The notes below the pieces were generated by a model, which had not been told where the DNA came from, did no database searches, and saw nothing but the letters and a program-made list of their open reading frames with translations. Made by a program: the position numbers and the translations under genes. DNA of 49,748 bases from SAR86 cluster bacterium (GTDB lineage: Bacteria; Pseudomonadota; Gammaproteobacteria; Magnimaribacterales; Magnimaribacteraceae): positions 1 to 49,748 of the forward strand of contig JADHSF010000007.1 in NCBI GenBank assembly GCA_016777005.1. Direction: 5' to 3'. This document shows, piece by piece, positions 7,788-17,546 of this stretch. How positions within the stretch are numbered: the first letter of the stretch is position 1; each line of letters opens with the position of its first letter.

Positions 7788-10616
7788 TTGACTAATTTAA
7801 AAAAAAATAACCTTTTCTCTAAGAGACATATAGGAGCTAATGCAAAAGATAATGCTTATATGCTTGAATCTATTGGATTTAGTTCAATGGATGAATTTAT
7901 CAACACCGTCGTTCCTTCAAATATACTTGAAAAAAATAAAGTTGAAATAGGTGAGGAAAAGACCGAGGAAGAGGCTTTAGAAGAACTGAAAAAAATTGCT
8001 AAACAAAATAAAATTTTTAAAAATTATATTGGACAAGGCCACTACAGCACACATACACCAAAAGTTATTCTTAGAAATGTTTTTGAAAACCCTGGTTGGT
8101 ACACTTCGTACACTCCTTATCAGCCCGAGATCTCTCAAGGAAGATTAGAAGCACTGATAAATTTCCAAACCATGGTCAGTGATTTGACTGGAATGGATAT
8201 CGCAAATGCCTCACTATTAGATGAAGCAACAGCTGCAGCTGAAGCTATGACTTTAGCTAAAAGAGTTACTAAATCTAATTCTGATATCTTTTATGTGGAT
8301 GAAAACAGCTTTCAAAATACCATAAATGTCTTAGAAACTAGAGCCAAGCCACTTGGAATAAGACTTAAAATAGGTCCTCTAGAATTAGCTAAGAAAGAAG
8401 ATTGTTATGGTGTCTTTATCCAATATCCAGGGTCAGATGGTCTCATTCAAAACCATGAAGAAATAGTAGAGTCAATTCATGCAAAAAAAGGTATTGCGGT
8501 TTTTGCAACCGACTTACTAGCCCTGACATTAATCAAGCCTCCTGGAGAAATGGGTGCAGATATAGTGATTGGCTCATCTCAAAGATTTGGAGTTCCATTG
8601 GGATGTGGCGGGCCACATGCTGCTTTCATGTCGGTCCGAGAAGACCTCAAGAGATCCCTGCCAGGGAGAATTGTTGGGGCTTCAGTAGATAATGCAGGCG
8701 ATTTAGCTTACAGGCTTGCCTTACAGACTAGAGAACAGCATATAAGGAGAGAAAAGGCCACGAGTAATATCTGTACAGCCCAAGCCTTACTCGCCATCAT
8801 GGCTGGATTCTATTCTCTACATCACGGCAAAGAGGGTTTAATAGAAATAGCAAAAAAGGTAAATATTCTAACGATTATTCTGAAAGAGAATTTATCACTC
8901 TTAGGGCTTGAGTCAAAAAATAAAGACTTTTTTGATACCTTAGTTATTGAAACAAAATCTCTAACTCATTCGATTCACGCAAGAGCAATTGAAAATGAGA
9001 TCAATTTAAGGCGAATAGACTCTGAATCTCTAGGGGTCTCACTCGACGAAACTACAACACTAGATGATATAAAGATATTGGTTGAAATATTCTCCGGGTC
9101 AGCAGTGAATCTTCAAGAAACTCAAACTTCTTCTATTCCTGAAAATCTAACAAGACAATCAACATTTCTTGAACATAAAATTTTTAATCAATTTCACACT
9201 GAAACTGAAATGTTGAGATACATAAGAAAGTTATGTGATAAAGACATTGCACTAGATAGAGCCATGATACCTCTAGGTTCATGTACTATGAAGCTCAATG
9301 CAACTTCTGAGATGATACCTGTAAGTTGGCCAGAGTTTTCTAATATTCATCCTTTTGCTCCCAAAGATCAATTAGTTGGATATGCAAAACTTGTTGAAGA
9401 CATGGAAGAAATGCTTTCCTTGCTAACTGGCTATGCTGCCATCTCCTTACAACCAAATGCTGGATCACAAGGAGAATATGCAGGCCTACTTGCTATCGAT
9501 GCCTTTCATAAAAACAATAATGAAGCACATAGAGATATATGTCTCATTCCAAAATCTGCTCATGGCACTAATCCTGCTTCCGCTCAGATGGTCGGCTTAA
9601 AAGTGGTACCTGTTGATTGCGATGAGCATGGCAATATCGATCTACAGGACCTTAAAGAAAAAACTAAAACATACTCCAAGAATCTATCTTCTTTAATGAT
9701 AACCTACCCCTCTACACATGGAGTCTTTGAAACTTCTGTAACAGAAGTATGTGAAATTATTCATTCCCATGGAGCCTTCGTTTACATCGATGGTGCTAAT
9801 TTTAATGCCATGGTTGGTTTATGCTTCCCAGGAGCTTTTGGCGGGGATGTTTCTCATCTTAATCTACATAAGACGTTCTGCATTCCGCATGGAGGTGGTG
9901 GACCCGGCATAGGACCTATTGGAGTTGTTGAGAAACTAAAAGACTTTATTCCGTCCCATCATATGGAGAATAATGCCGTAGGACCTGTTTCAGGGACAGA
10001 TTGGGGAAGCGCAAGTATCCTACCTATAAGCTGGATGTATATAAAAATGATGGGTACAGAAGGTCTTCTGAATGCTACTCAAAACGCAATACTCAATACA
10101 AATTATATTGCGGCTAGATTGAAAGATCATTATGAAATTCTTTATAAAGGTAAAAATGGTTTAGTCGCGCATGAATGCATCATCGATATAAGACCACTCA
10201 AGGAATTAGCTGGTATTGAGGTCGAAGATGTAGCAAAGAGATTAATCGATTATGGTTTTCATGCACCAACAATGTCTTGGCCCGTGGCAGGAACATTAAT
10301 GATAGAGCCTACGGAAAGTGAATCTTTACAAGAATTAGATAGATTTTGTGAGGCTATGATTAAAATTAGAGAAGAGATAAAAGAGATAGAAAACGGCAAC
10401 GCTTCAGTAGAAGATAATTTATTAAAAAATGCTCCACATACAGCCAAAATGTTAATAACCAATTCATGGGATCATGAATATGATCGCTCACAAGCGGCAT
10501 ATCCAGCTGAAGGTCTTCATGAAAATAAATACTGGCCTCCAGTAGGCAGGGTAGATAACGTTTATGGTGACAGAAATCTTATTTGTAGTTGCCCTTCCAT
10601 GGAAGACTACGAGTAA
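7788..10616 (+). CDS. gcvP: glycine dehydrogenase (decarboxylating), P protein
   Basis: A 942-residue full-length, single-chain P-protein; both halves of the ancestral alpha/beta arrangement are present in one gene. The N-terminal half starts FSKRHIGAN and contains [16 protein letters not shown]. The C-terminal half holds the PLP lysine, Lys695, in [18 protein letters not shown]. It decarboxylates glycine and passes the aminomethyl group to lipoyl-GcvH. Start is TTG at 7788, 12 bp after gcvH. Its last 10 bp overlap the convergent HAD phosphatase gene. Confidence 0.97.
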   Translation: MTNLKKNNLFSKRHIGANAKDNAYMLESIGFSSMDEFINTVVPSNILEKNKVEIGEEKTEEEALEELKKIAKQNKIFKNYIGQGHYSTHTPKVILRNVFENPGWYTSYTPYQPEISQGRLEALINFQTMVSDLTGMDIANASLLDEATAAAEAMTLAKRVTKSNSDIFYVDENSFQNTINVLETRAKPLGIRLKIGPLELAKKEDCYGVFIQYPGSDGLIQNHEEIVESIHAKKGIAVFATDLLALTLIKPPGEMGADIVIGSSQRFGVPLGCGGPHAAFMSVREDLKRSLPGRIVGASVDNAGDLAYRLALQTREQHIRREKATSNICTAQALLAIMAGFYSLHHGKEGLIEIAKKVNILTIILKENLSLLGLESKNKDFFDTLVIETKSLTHSIHARAIENEINLRRIDSESLGVSLDETTTLDDIKILVEIFSGSAVNLQETQTSSIPENLTRQSTFLEHKIFNQFHTETEMLRYIRKLCDKDIALDRAMIPLGSCTMKLNATSEMIPVSWPEFSNIHPFAPKDQLVGYAKLVEDMEEMLSLLTGYAAISLQPNAGSQGEYAGLLAIDAFHKNNNEAHRDICLIPKSAHGTNPASAQMVGLKVVPVDCDEHGNIDLQDLKEKTKTYSKNLSSLMITYPSTHGVFETSVTEVCEIIHSHGAFVYIDGANFNAMVGLCFPGAFGGDVSHLNLHKTFCIPHGGGGPGIGPIGVVEKLKDFIPSHHMENNAVGPVSGTDWGSASILPISWMYIKMMGTEGLLNATQNAILNTNYIAARLKDHYEILYKGKNGLVAHECIIDIRPLKELAGIEVEDVAKRLIDYGFHAPTMSWPVAGTLMIEPTESESLQELDRFCEAMIKIREEIKEIENGNASVEDNLLKNAPHTAKMLITNSWDHEYDRSQAAYPAEGLHENKYWPPVGRVDNVYGDRNLICSCPSMEDYE

Positions 10617-11260
10617 GAGATCCTTGTATCATCGATAGACCATGATCTTTTCTCTGCTTCACTCCTAAGTTTCTTGTCTGGATTTACAACTGTAGATATA
10701 TCGGCAAACTCTAGCAAAGGAAGATCATGTATAGAATCAGAATAGGCGTAAATATTTTTAAATTGTCTTGATTCCATCCAAATTTTTACCCTTCTCACCT
10801 TTTCTTCTGAGAAATTAGGAATCCCGTCTATCTTTCCAGTAAATTGATCTTCAGCGAACTCAGGATCTGTTCCAAAACTATCCTCAATGCCAAAATGATT
10901 AGCAATGTCCTCGACTAGAAAAGACAAAGAACCTGACGTAAGAATTTTTTTATCCCCCGCATGCCTCTTTAAGAGTTTGGTAGTTAAGTCATCGGTGAGT
11001 CTACTAACCACATCAGCTGAAAATATTTTTATTGATTCCTTTAGTTCTGACAGCTTCTTTCCCTTTAGAGGGCTTAAAAGAAACTCTGAATATTCGATGA
11101 CATCTAGCTCTCCCCTTTTATAACTATCTGTAAAAACTTCCATCCTTTCAAAGAAAAGATTGTCAGTAATAAAGCCGTTTTGGTCCATAAACTTCACCCA
11201 CTCTCCTTCGGTATCGCCATCAAAGAGGGTGTCATCTAAATCAAATAAAACTAATTTCAT
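10607..11260 (-). CDS. HAD-superfamily IB hydrolase (SerB-like phosphatase)
   Basis: A 217-residue protein beginning [21 protein letters not shown], with the HAD motif I DLDDT at residues 7-11, motif II serine-threonine in ILTSGS, and motif III/IV around [14 protein letters not shown]. This matches the HAD-IB hypothetical group related to phosphoserine phosphatase. The substrate is unknown. I chose ATG at 11260 because the catalytic motif follows directly; an upstream extension with a poor coding character exists. It is divergent from rppH with 35 bp between starts, and overlaps the gcvP stop by 10 bp. Confidence 0.9.
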   Translation of the reverse strand: MKLVLFDLDDTLFDGDTEGEWVKFMDQNGFITDNLFFERMEVFTDSYKRGELDVIEYSEFLLSPLKGKKLSELKESIKIFSADVVSRLTDDLTTKLLKRHAGDKKILTSGSLSFLVEDIANHFGIEDSFGTDPEFAEDQFTGKIDGIPNFSEEKVRRVKIWMESRQFKNIYAYSDSIHDLPLLEFADISTVVNPDKKLRSEAEKRSWSIDDTRISYS

Positions 11261-11295
11261 TTTTTTTATTATTATATGCAGGTAAGGATAAAAGT

Positions 11296-11847
11296 ATGGA
11301 AAAAACATTATACAGACCAAATGCTGGCATAATTATTTTTAATAAAGAAGGTAAACTTCTCTGGTGCAAAAGAAAGACAGGAGATGGATGGCAGTTCCCT
11401 CAAGGGGGAATAGATGAAGGAGAGTCTCCTGAAAAAGCTATTATCAGAGAAACATATGAAGAAGTAGGACTGCACAAAAACCAAATTAAAATCATTAAAG
11501 AAAATAATAGATGGATCAAATACGACGTACCAAAAGAAAAAATTCCAAAATATTTTTCTCTAAAGAATAGAAATTTTAAAGGCCAAACTCAGAAATGGTT
11601 TTTGGCTGAATTCCTTGGACAAGATGATGACATTAACTTAAATCTCCATAGTCAGATAGAGTTTACCGAATGGACTTGGGCAAGCTACTGGCATCCAGTC
11701 GGTTCAGGAGTAGAGTTCAAAAGAGATGCGTACAGGAAGGTTTTAAAAGATTTTCTTCCCTTTTATGCTGATTACATAAAAAATAATCAGCCTTTAATGC
11801 TAAAAGAAAAATCTACACTCGAACCTTCTATTCCTTCTTTTAAATAA
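11296..11847 (+). CDS. rppH: RNA pyrophosphohydrolase RppH
   Basis: A 183-residue Nudix hydrolase starting YRPNAGIIIFN with the full Nudix box GGIDEGESPEKAIIRETYEEVGL split over residues 37-59, and the RppH-specific QFPQGG and KWFLAEF segments. It removes pyrophosphate from the 5' end of triphosphorylated mRNA, starting RNase E-dependent decay. A good SD (AAGGA) precedes the ATG. The C-terminal 20 codons overlap the TANGO2-like gene on the other strand by 61 bp. Confidence 0.95.
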   Translation: MEKTLYRPNAGIIIFNKEGKLLWCKRKTGDGWQFPQGGIDEGESPEKAIIRETYEEVGLHKNQIKIIKENNRWIKYDVPKEKIPKYFSLKNRNFKGQTQKWFLAEFLGQDDDINLNLHSQIEFTEWTWASYWHPVGSGVEFKRDAYRKVLKDFLPFYADYIKNNQPLMLKEKSTLEPSIPSFK

Positions 11848-12560
11848 GTTAGTTCTGAAATAGATACATCGCCCGATGGACTGGAAGTAAATACAGTTGT
11901 GCACCTAGTGCCGTATATCGGAGATCTAATAAATCTATAAGGAATTTCCTCTCCATCTCTTATCTGGAGTTCTTTCTTTGTTTTTTCGTGAAGATTTCCA
12001 TATTCTTTTTTCATAACATTAAAGGCTTTCTCTGCTGTAAAGCCTTCATGCAGAATATCATTTAAGTCATGCTTGATTGCTTCGGCTTTCTTAGTTGAAG
12101 CGTTCAGTGTTAGATTTCCTAAGGCATGTGTGCCTTCTGATATAAAGAAAATTCCTTCTAGTCTATTACATAAATAGAATAAGCCATTTTTGTCACCAAC
12201 AATGAGGTTAAAACCCGCATATTCTTCTTTTTCTGCTGCTAGTTCTTCTAAGTAAGCCTTTGCAGATAATTGAGATTCTAGAAATCCTGTAACAAGCGAT
12301 CCTCTAGAGACCTGATATTTATTATTATTATTTTCTTTAAGATTAGTAATTGCAGCAAACTTTCCTTCTCGGTTTGTGCCAAGCCAAGTACCTCCAGCCA
12401 CTTCATCTCTTCCGGCAAGTATGGACTGATTTGGCCACCAGTGCATACCGGTAGTTTGTCTCTCATGATATTCATCTCTGTTAGCAATAATCTTAAAAAA
12501 ATAAGAATCCTTACCTTGCCAATCTTTAGATTTTTCTACAGATAAAGCAATTAAACACAT
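11787..12560 (-). CDS. NRDE/TANGO2-like protein
   Basis: A 257-residue protein with the defining IIANRDEYHERQT near residues 24-36 and the GTWLGTNREGKFAAITN segment of the NRDE (TANGO2) family. It starts with MCLIALS; the conserved second-position Cys is typical. Human TANGO2 is linked to metabolic disease and heme/lipid handling, but the bacterial role is unknown. The gene ends inside the rppH coding region (61-bp tail-to-tail overlap), the longest convergent overlap in the window. Confidence 0.88.
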   Translation of the reverse strand: MCLIALSVEKSKDWQGKDSYFFKIIANRDEYHERQTTGMHWWPNQSILAGRDEVAGGTWLGTNREGKFAAITNLKENNNNKYQVSRGSLVTGFLESQLSAKAYLEELAAEKEEYAGFNLIVGDKNGLFYLCNRLEGIFFISEGTHALGNLTLNASTKKAEAIKHDLNDILHEGFTAEKAFNVMKKEYGNLHEKTKKELQIRDGEEIPYRFIRSPIYGTRCTTVFTSSPSGDVSISELTYLKEGIEGSSVDFSFSIKG

Positions 12561-12601
12561 AAATTAGAGAGCGAAGAAGGACTTAATGATAAAATTGAGA
12601 A

Positions 12602-13387
12602 TTGGAAATTCTACTCTATTTTTTACTTGGTACATTCTCAGGTGTTTTAGCTGGGTTATTTGGTATTGGAGGTGGAATAATCATTATTCCTACATTCTTT
12701 TATATATTTGCCTATCTTGGATTTCCTGAAGAAATTCTATCACATATGGTTTTAGGAAGTTCTCTTGGTGTCATAGTCTTCAGTTCAATATCTTCTACTT
12801 TCTCTCATCACACCAAAGGAGCCGTAAACTGGAAGCTAATAAGGATAGTAGCACCAAGTATAGTAATTGGATCCAGCCTGGGAGGCATTACAGCAGGCTA
12901 TATAGAAAGCAATACCCTTCAAGGACTAGTTTCCCTTTTCTTGGTTGTTGCATCTATTCAATTAATATTTGAATTTCCCCCTCCATCTCAAAACCCTAAA
13001 ACAAATTTAGCAGGTCCTGTTATAGCGGGCGCAGGTATTGGTTGGCTATCTGGTGTTTTTGGAATTGGAGGTGGTATATTTTCAGTTCCTTACTTCTACC
13101 ACAGGGGGCTTAAGATGATGAATGCAATAGGGACTTCGGCTGCCTGTGGCATTCCAATCGCCTTGGCAGGATCAATCTCTTATATCTTTATTGGATATGG
13201 AAACATTAATTTACCCGAAAATAGTATTGGGTACATCTATCTACCCGCCACAATTATCGTAGGGCTAATGAGCTCCTTAACTGCTAAATACGGAGTAAAT
13301 ATTGCGCACCGTATGAAACAAAAAAAATTAAGAATAGGCTTTGCTTTTTTAGTTATGATAATGGCACTGAATCTCTTGATGCGATAG
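12602..13387 (+). CDS. TauE/SafE family sulfite/anion exporter
   Basis: A 261-residue multi-pass inner-membrane protein with two copies of the family glycine motif: GLFGIGGGIIIIP (N-terminal half) and GVFGIGGGIFSVP (C-terminal half). This internal repeat is diagnostic of TauE/SafE permeases, which export sulfite, sulfoacetate or related anions; the substrate here is not known. Start is TTG at 12602; the ATG at 12586 is out of frame. It is followed with no gap by the symporter small subunit, suggesting an operon. Confidence 0.9.
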   Translation: MEILLYFLLGTFSGVLAGLFGIGGGIIIIPTFFYIFAYLGFPEEILSHMVLGSSLGVIVFSSISSTFSHHTKGAVNWKLIRIVAPSIVIGSSLGGITAGYIESNTLQGLVSLFLVVASIQLIFEFPPPSQNPKTNLAGPVIAGAGIGWLSGVFGIGGGIFSVPYFYHRGLKMMNAIGTSAACGIPIALAGSISYIFIGYGNINLPENSIGYIYLPATIIVGLMSSLTAKYGVNIAHRMKQKKLRIGFAFLVMIMALNLLMR

Positions 13388-13645
13388 ATGAACGAAAAAA
13401 ATAATAAATACTGGAAAGCAAATCTTAAGATAGTTATTTCACTTTTAATAATTTGGTTTATATCGTCTTTTGGTTTTGGAATAATTTTTTCGGATTATCT
13501 TGATCAAATAAAATTTGGCGGTTTTAAATTGGGTTTTTGGTTTGCCCAACAAGGAAGTATCTATATTTTTGTGATACTTGTTTTTCTTTATGTTTGGCTC
13601 ATGAAAAGACTTGATAAGAAATTTTCTGAAGAAGAAGATTCATGA
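13388..13645 (+). CDS. sodium/solute symporter small subunit (DUF4212)
   Basis: An 85-residue protein with two membrane helices (about residues 14-33 and 50-70) and the DUF4212 pattern YWKANLKIV and GFKLGFWFAQQGSIYIFV. The family is always found next to a large sodium:solute symporter subunit, as here. It starts immediately after the tauE stop and overlaps the symporter start by 4 bp, consistent with translational coupling of the two subunits. Confidence 0.93.
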   Translation: MNEKNNKYWKANLKIVISLLIIWFISSFGFGIIFSDYLDQIKFGGFKLGFWFAQQGSIYIFVILVFLYVWLMKRLDKKFSEEEDS

Positions 13646-15390
13646 CTACTCAATTATTAACCTATATCTTTGTTGGAGCCACTTTTACTCTTTATATAGG
13701 AATCGCTTTATGGTCTAGAGCAAAATCAACAAATGACTTCTATATTGCAGGAAAAGGGGTTCATCCTATTGCAAATGGGATGGCTACTGCAGCAGATTGG
13801 ATGTCAGCTGCTTCTTTCCTTTCAATGGCAGGCCTTATTGCCTTTTTAGGAAAAGATGGTTCGGTCTATTTAATGGGTTGGACTGGTGGGTATGTTTTAC
13901 TGGCATTATTGCTAGCTCCATACCTAAGAAAATTTGGAAAATTTACAGTCCCTGATTTCATTGGGGAAAGATATTATTCTTCAACGGCCAGAAAATTGGC
14001 AGTTCTATGCCTTATTTTTATATCTTTTACCTACATAGCAGGCCAAATGAGAGGAGTTGGTATTGTATTCTCTAGATTTTTAGAAGTGGATATCAACACG
14101 GGCGTAATTGTTGGTATGGCGATCGTATTTTTCTATGCAGTGTTGGGTGGCATGAAGGGCATCACCTATACTCAGGTTGCACAATATTGTGTTTTGATTT
14201 TTGCTTATCTTGTTCCAGCAATATTTATTTCAATACTAATGACGGGTAAGGTCATACCTCAGATTGGATTTGGTAGTACGCTCGTTGACAGCCCAATATA
14301 TCTTCTAGATAAACTCGATCAGGTCACAAGAGATCTGGGTTTTGTTGCCTATACTGAAAATGTAAAAACGAATATCGATATATTTTGTATAACTGCAGCA
14401 TTAATGTTTGGAACGGCAGGTTTACCTCATGTCATCGTAAGGTTCTTCACCGTTCCGAGTGTAGGCGCTGCAAGACAGTCAGCAGGGTATGCTTTGATAT
14501 TTATAGCCCTTTTGTATACCACTGCTCCTGCAGTCTCTGCCTTCGCTAGAATGAATTTAATTGATTCCATTCAAGATCAACCTTACAGCACTTCTCCAAA
14601 TTGGTTTAAAAACTGGGAAGAAATAGGATTAATCGCTTGGAAAGACAAAAACGAAGATGGGAAAATAAAATATTCCTCAGGAAGTGCTCTTGAGGATATT
14701 AAACCTAAATATCTAGATGAAAGAGGTGAGTATGGTGAAAGGCTTCTACAGAATAAACCAAATCTCTCTAATGAGAATGAAATCTATATTGATAGAGATA
14801 TCATCGTATTAGCAAACCCTGAAATTGCTCAATTACCTGGATGGGTAATAGCACTAGTTGCAGCAGGAGGTCTCGCTGCAGCCCTATCTACAGCTGCTGG
14901 TTTATTGCTTGTGATATCTTCATCTGTTTCCCACGATCTATTGAAAAAAACTTATATGCCTCAAATTACTGAGAAGCAAGAACTGAGGTATGCAAGGATC
15001 TCTGCTGCTGTAGCTATTGGCATAGCCGGTATATTTGGCATCTACCCTCCTGCTTTTGTAGCTCAGGTTGTTGCTTTTGCATTTGGACTTGCCGCAGCAA
15101 CTTTCTTTCCTGCACTTTTCCTTGGAATATTCTATAAAAGACTCAACAAAGAAGGAGCAATTACGGGAATGCTCCTAGGACTCATATTTACTGCGTCTTA
15201 TATTATCTACTTTAAGTTTATTAACCCTGCAATAAATAATAGTGATTTCTGGTTCATGGGAATTTCTCCTGAAGGAATTGGTAGTGTTGGCATGCTATTA
15301 AATTTTATTATTGCTTTATCTGTCTCAAGCTTGACAAAACCACCTCCAGACGAAGTTTTAGAACTGGTTGATGACATTAGAAGACCTTAA
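13642..15390 (+). CDS. sodium:solute symporter large subunit (ActP/VC2705-like)
   Basis: A 582-residue SSS-family transporter. The segments NDFYIAGKGVHPIANGMATAADWMSAASF and GLPHVIVRFFTVP (shown in pieces here) match the acetate permease ActP and the VC2705 subgroup, which pair with a DUF4212 subunit. It has roughly 13 hydrophobic segments, with a larger loop near residues 310-390. The likely role is Na+-driven uptake of a short-chain carboxylate such as acetate; the substrate is inferred. Its TAA shares one base with the lgt ATG. Confidence 0.92.
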   Translation: MTTQLLTYIFVGATFTLYIGIALWSRAKSTNDFYIAGKGVHPIANGMATAADWMSAASFLSMAGLIAFLGKDGSVYLMGWTGGYVLLALLLAPYLRKFGKFTVPDFIGERYYSSTARKLAVLCLIFISFTYIAGQMRGVGIVFSRFLEVDINTGVIVGMAIVFFYAVLGGMKGITYTQVAQYCVLIFAYLVPAIFISILMTGKVIPQIGFGSTLVDSPIYLLDKLDQVTRDLGFVAYTENVKTNIDIFCITAALMFGTAGLPHVIVRFFTVPSVGAARQSAGYALIFIALLYTTAPAVSAFARMNLIDSIQDQPYSTSPNWFKNWEEIGLIAWKDKNEDGKIKYSSGSALEDIKPKYLDERGEYGERLLQNKPNLSNENEIYIDRDIIVLANPEIAQLPGWVIALVAAGGLAAALSTAAGLLLVISSSVSHDLLKKTYMPQITEKQELRYARISAAVAIGIAGIFGIYPPAFVAQVVAFAFGLAAATFFPALFLGIFYKRLNKEGAITGMLLGLIFTASYIIYFKFINPAINNSDFWFMGISPEGIGSVGMLLNFIIALSVSSLTKPPPDEVLELVDDIRRP

Positions 15391-16160
15391 TGATACTACC
15401 TGAAATTGATCCAGTAGCACTTCAAATTGGGCCTATTGCCATAAGATGGTATGGACTAACTTGGCTGGCCGCATTTTATGCCATTTATTTTCTGATAAGA
15501 CGATATCAAAAGGATTTAAATTTAGATCAAGTCAGTGACTTAATGTTTTATAGCCTTCTAGGAGCAATAATAGGAGGAAGGGCTGGTTATGTATTCTTTT
15601 ACTCTATAGATCAATTCATTAACAACCCTTTCTCTATATTTTTTATTTGGCAAGGCGGTCTATCTTTTCATGGTGGACTAGTTGGCGTATTAATTGCTTG
15701 TTTCTGGTTATCAAAAAGCTGGAAGATAGATTTCTTTTGGTTAATGGATAGAGTAGCTCTTTTTGTTCCCCCTGGTCTTGGGTTTGTTAGATTAGGAAAT
15801 TTTATGAACTCTGAATTACTTGGCAGACCAACTGACTTGAGCTGGGGTATTATTTTTCCCTCTGATCCTCTTGGAATAACTAGACATCCTTCCCAACTCT
15901 ATCAGGCTTTTGGAGAAGGAATTTTACTTTTTATCTATATGCTTTGGATTGCAAAGAAACCCAAACCTACAATGAATATTTCAGGTCATTTTCTTCTAGG
16001 TTATGGCTTGATAAGATTTCTGACTGAGTTCTTCAGGACACCTGATCAACATATTGGCTTTACCGCCTTTGATGTTTTAACTAGGGGACAGATGCTCTGC
16101 TTGCCTATGATAGTAATTGGCATAATTCTAATTTATTATTCATATAGAAAACAAACTTAA
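15390..16160 (+). CDS. lgt: prolipoprotein diacylglyceryl transferase
   Basis: A 256-residue inner-membrane enzyme with the Lgt hallmarks [37 protein letters not shown] and [15 protein letters not shown]. The last contains the arginine and asparagine conserved in the phosphatidylglycerol site. It attaches diacylglycerol to the lipobox cysteine of prolipoproteins. It overlaps the symporter gene by one base (TAATG) and is followed after 4 bp by thyA, the lgt-thyA order common in gammaproteobacteria. Confidence 0.97.
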   Translation: MILPEIDPVALQIGPIAIRWYGLTWLAAFYAIYFLIRRYQKDLNLDQVSDLMFYSLLGAIIGGRAGYVFFYSIDQFINNPFSIFFIWQGGLSFHGGLVGVLIACFWLSKSWKIDFFWLMDRVALFVPPGLGFVRLGNFMNSELLGRPTDLSWGIIFPSDPLGITRHPSQLYQAFGEGILLFIYMLWIAKKPKPTMNISGHFLLGYGLIRFLTEFFRTPDQHIGFTAFDVLTRGQMLCLPMIVIGIILIYYSYRKQT

Positions 16161-16164
16161 ATTA

Positions 16165-17067
16165 ATGGAACAATATTTAGACTTACTTAAAGAAATTAAA
16201 ACGAAGGGTACCAAGAAAGAGGACAGAACGGGTACTGGGACAATCAGTATTTTTGGCCATCAAATGAGATTCAATTTACAAGATGGTTTTCCACTTGTGA
16301 CTACTAAAAAAGTTAACTTCGATGCAATTCTCCACGAACTCCTATGGTTCATAAATGGAGATACAAACATAAGATATTTAGTTAAAAATAAGGTGAATAT
16401 ATGGAATGAATGGCCTTTTCAGAGTTGGCTAGAAACAACCGGCCAAGCGGATAAAATTACTATGCACTCTAGTGAATGGCAGGCAAAGTTACGTGAATTT
16501 ATAGAGCTTATAAAAGAGGATGATAAATTTTCTGAGAAATACGGAGATCTTGGTCCTGTTTATGGTAAACAATGGAGAGATTTCGAAGGCATAGATCAAC
16601 TCAGTCAAGTCATTGAAGATATTAAAAGTAATCCAAACTCTCGACGACATATAGTTTCAGCCTGGAACCCTAAAGAAATTCCAATAATGATAAAGTCTGG
16701 ACTGCCACCTTGTCATACTTTATTCCAGTTCTACGTAAACGAAAATAAACTTTCCTGCCAGTTGTATCAAAGGAGTGCTGATGTATTCTTAGGTGTGCCC
16801 TATAACATAGCATCCTACGGGCTGCTGACTTGCATGATCGCTTCTGTAACCGGCTTAGAACCTGGAGAATTCGTTCACTCTCTAGGAGATACTCATATAT
16901 ATCTAAACCACTTAGATCAAGTTGAGGAACAGCTTTCTAGAGAACCACATATACTCCCTAAATTAAGAATAAATAAAAAGACTTCTATATTTGATTATAG
17001 TTACGAAGATTTTGAATTATTAAATTATGATTCTCATCCTTTTATTAGTGCGCCGATAGCCGTTTAA
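16165..17067 (+). CDS. thyA: thymidylate synthase
   Basis: A 300-residue ThyA. The catalytic Cys183 lies in [12 protein letters not shown], and [11 protein letters not shown] (21-31) and [17 protein letters not shown] are typical substrate/folate contacts. It methylates dUMP to dTMP using 5,10-methylene-THF. It is longer than the 264-residue E. coli enzyme because of an insertion at about residues 85-127, as in the long-form enzymes such as that of Lactobacillus casei. The stop shares one base with the start of folA, which regenerates the tetrahydrofolate that ThyA oxidises. Confidence 0.97.
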   Translation: MEQYLDLLKEIKTKGTKKEDRTGTGTISIFGHQMRFNLQDGFPLVTTKKVNFDAILHELLWFINGDTNIRYLVKNKVNIWNEWPFQSWLETTGQADKITMHSSEWQAKLREFIELIKEDDKFSEKYGDLGPVYGKQWRDFEGIDQLSQVIEDIKSNPNSRRHIVSAWNPKEIPIMIKSGLPPCHTLFQFYVNENKLSCQLYQRSADVFLGVPYNIASYGLLTCMIASVTGLEPGEFVHSLGDTHIYLNHLDQVEEQLSREPHILPKLRINKKTSIFDYSYEDFELLNYDSHPFISAPIAV

Positions 17068-17546
17068 TGGAAATTATTTTAATTGCAGCCGTTGATCAAA
17101 ATTTAGCTATAGGAAAAGATGGTGGCATACCCTGGGATATAAAAGAAGATCTTAAGTTCTTCAGAGAAAAGACTCAGAATAGTGCGATCATCATGGGTAG
17201 AGCAACCTTTGATTCTATAGGAAGACCTCTTCCAAATAGAAAAAACATAGTTATGACTAGATCTCCTCAAGACAGAGAAGGTGTTACAGAAGTAACCTCT
17301 GTTGAAGATGCAATAGATGAAGCAAAAATATTTTCACAAACAATAAATATTATAGGTGGAGAGTATATTTATAAAGAATTCCTGCCTATTGCAACAAAAT
17401 TGATTATTACCGAGGTTGGTTTAAATATTAATTCACCGGATGCTTATTTTCCGGAATGGAGCACTGAAGAATGGAAAGAAGTGTCTAGAACGGATAGCTC
17501 TGAGAATGGTATTAAATTTAGTTTCGTAGAATATCTTAAAATCTAA
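17067..17546 (+). CDS. folA: dihydrofolate reductase
   Basis: A 159-residue DHFR with IAAVDQNLAIGKDGGIPWDIKEDLKFF at the N-terminus (split over residues 5-31), including the Met20-loop region and the catalytic Asp26-type acid, then IIMGRATFDSIGRPLPNRKNIVMTR and the NADPH motif INIIGGEYIY. It reduces dihydrofolate to tetrahydrofolate for thymidylate and one-carbon metabolism. It is coupled to thyA (1-bp overlap). The stop interlocks with the stop of the convergent TPR gene in a 4-bp CTAA. Confidence 0.97.
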   Translation: MEIILIAAVDQNLAIGKDGGIPWDIKEDLKFFREKTQNSAIIMGRATFDSIGRPLPNRKNIVMTRSPQDREGVTEVTSVEDAIDEAKIFSQTINIIGGEYIYKEFLPIATKLIITEVGLNINSPDAYFPEWSTEEWKEVSRTDSSENGIKFSFVEYLKI

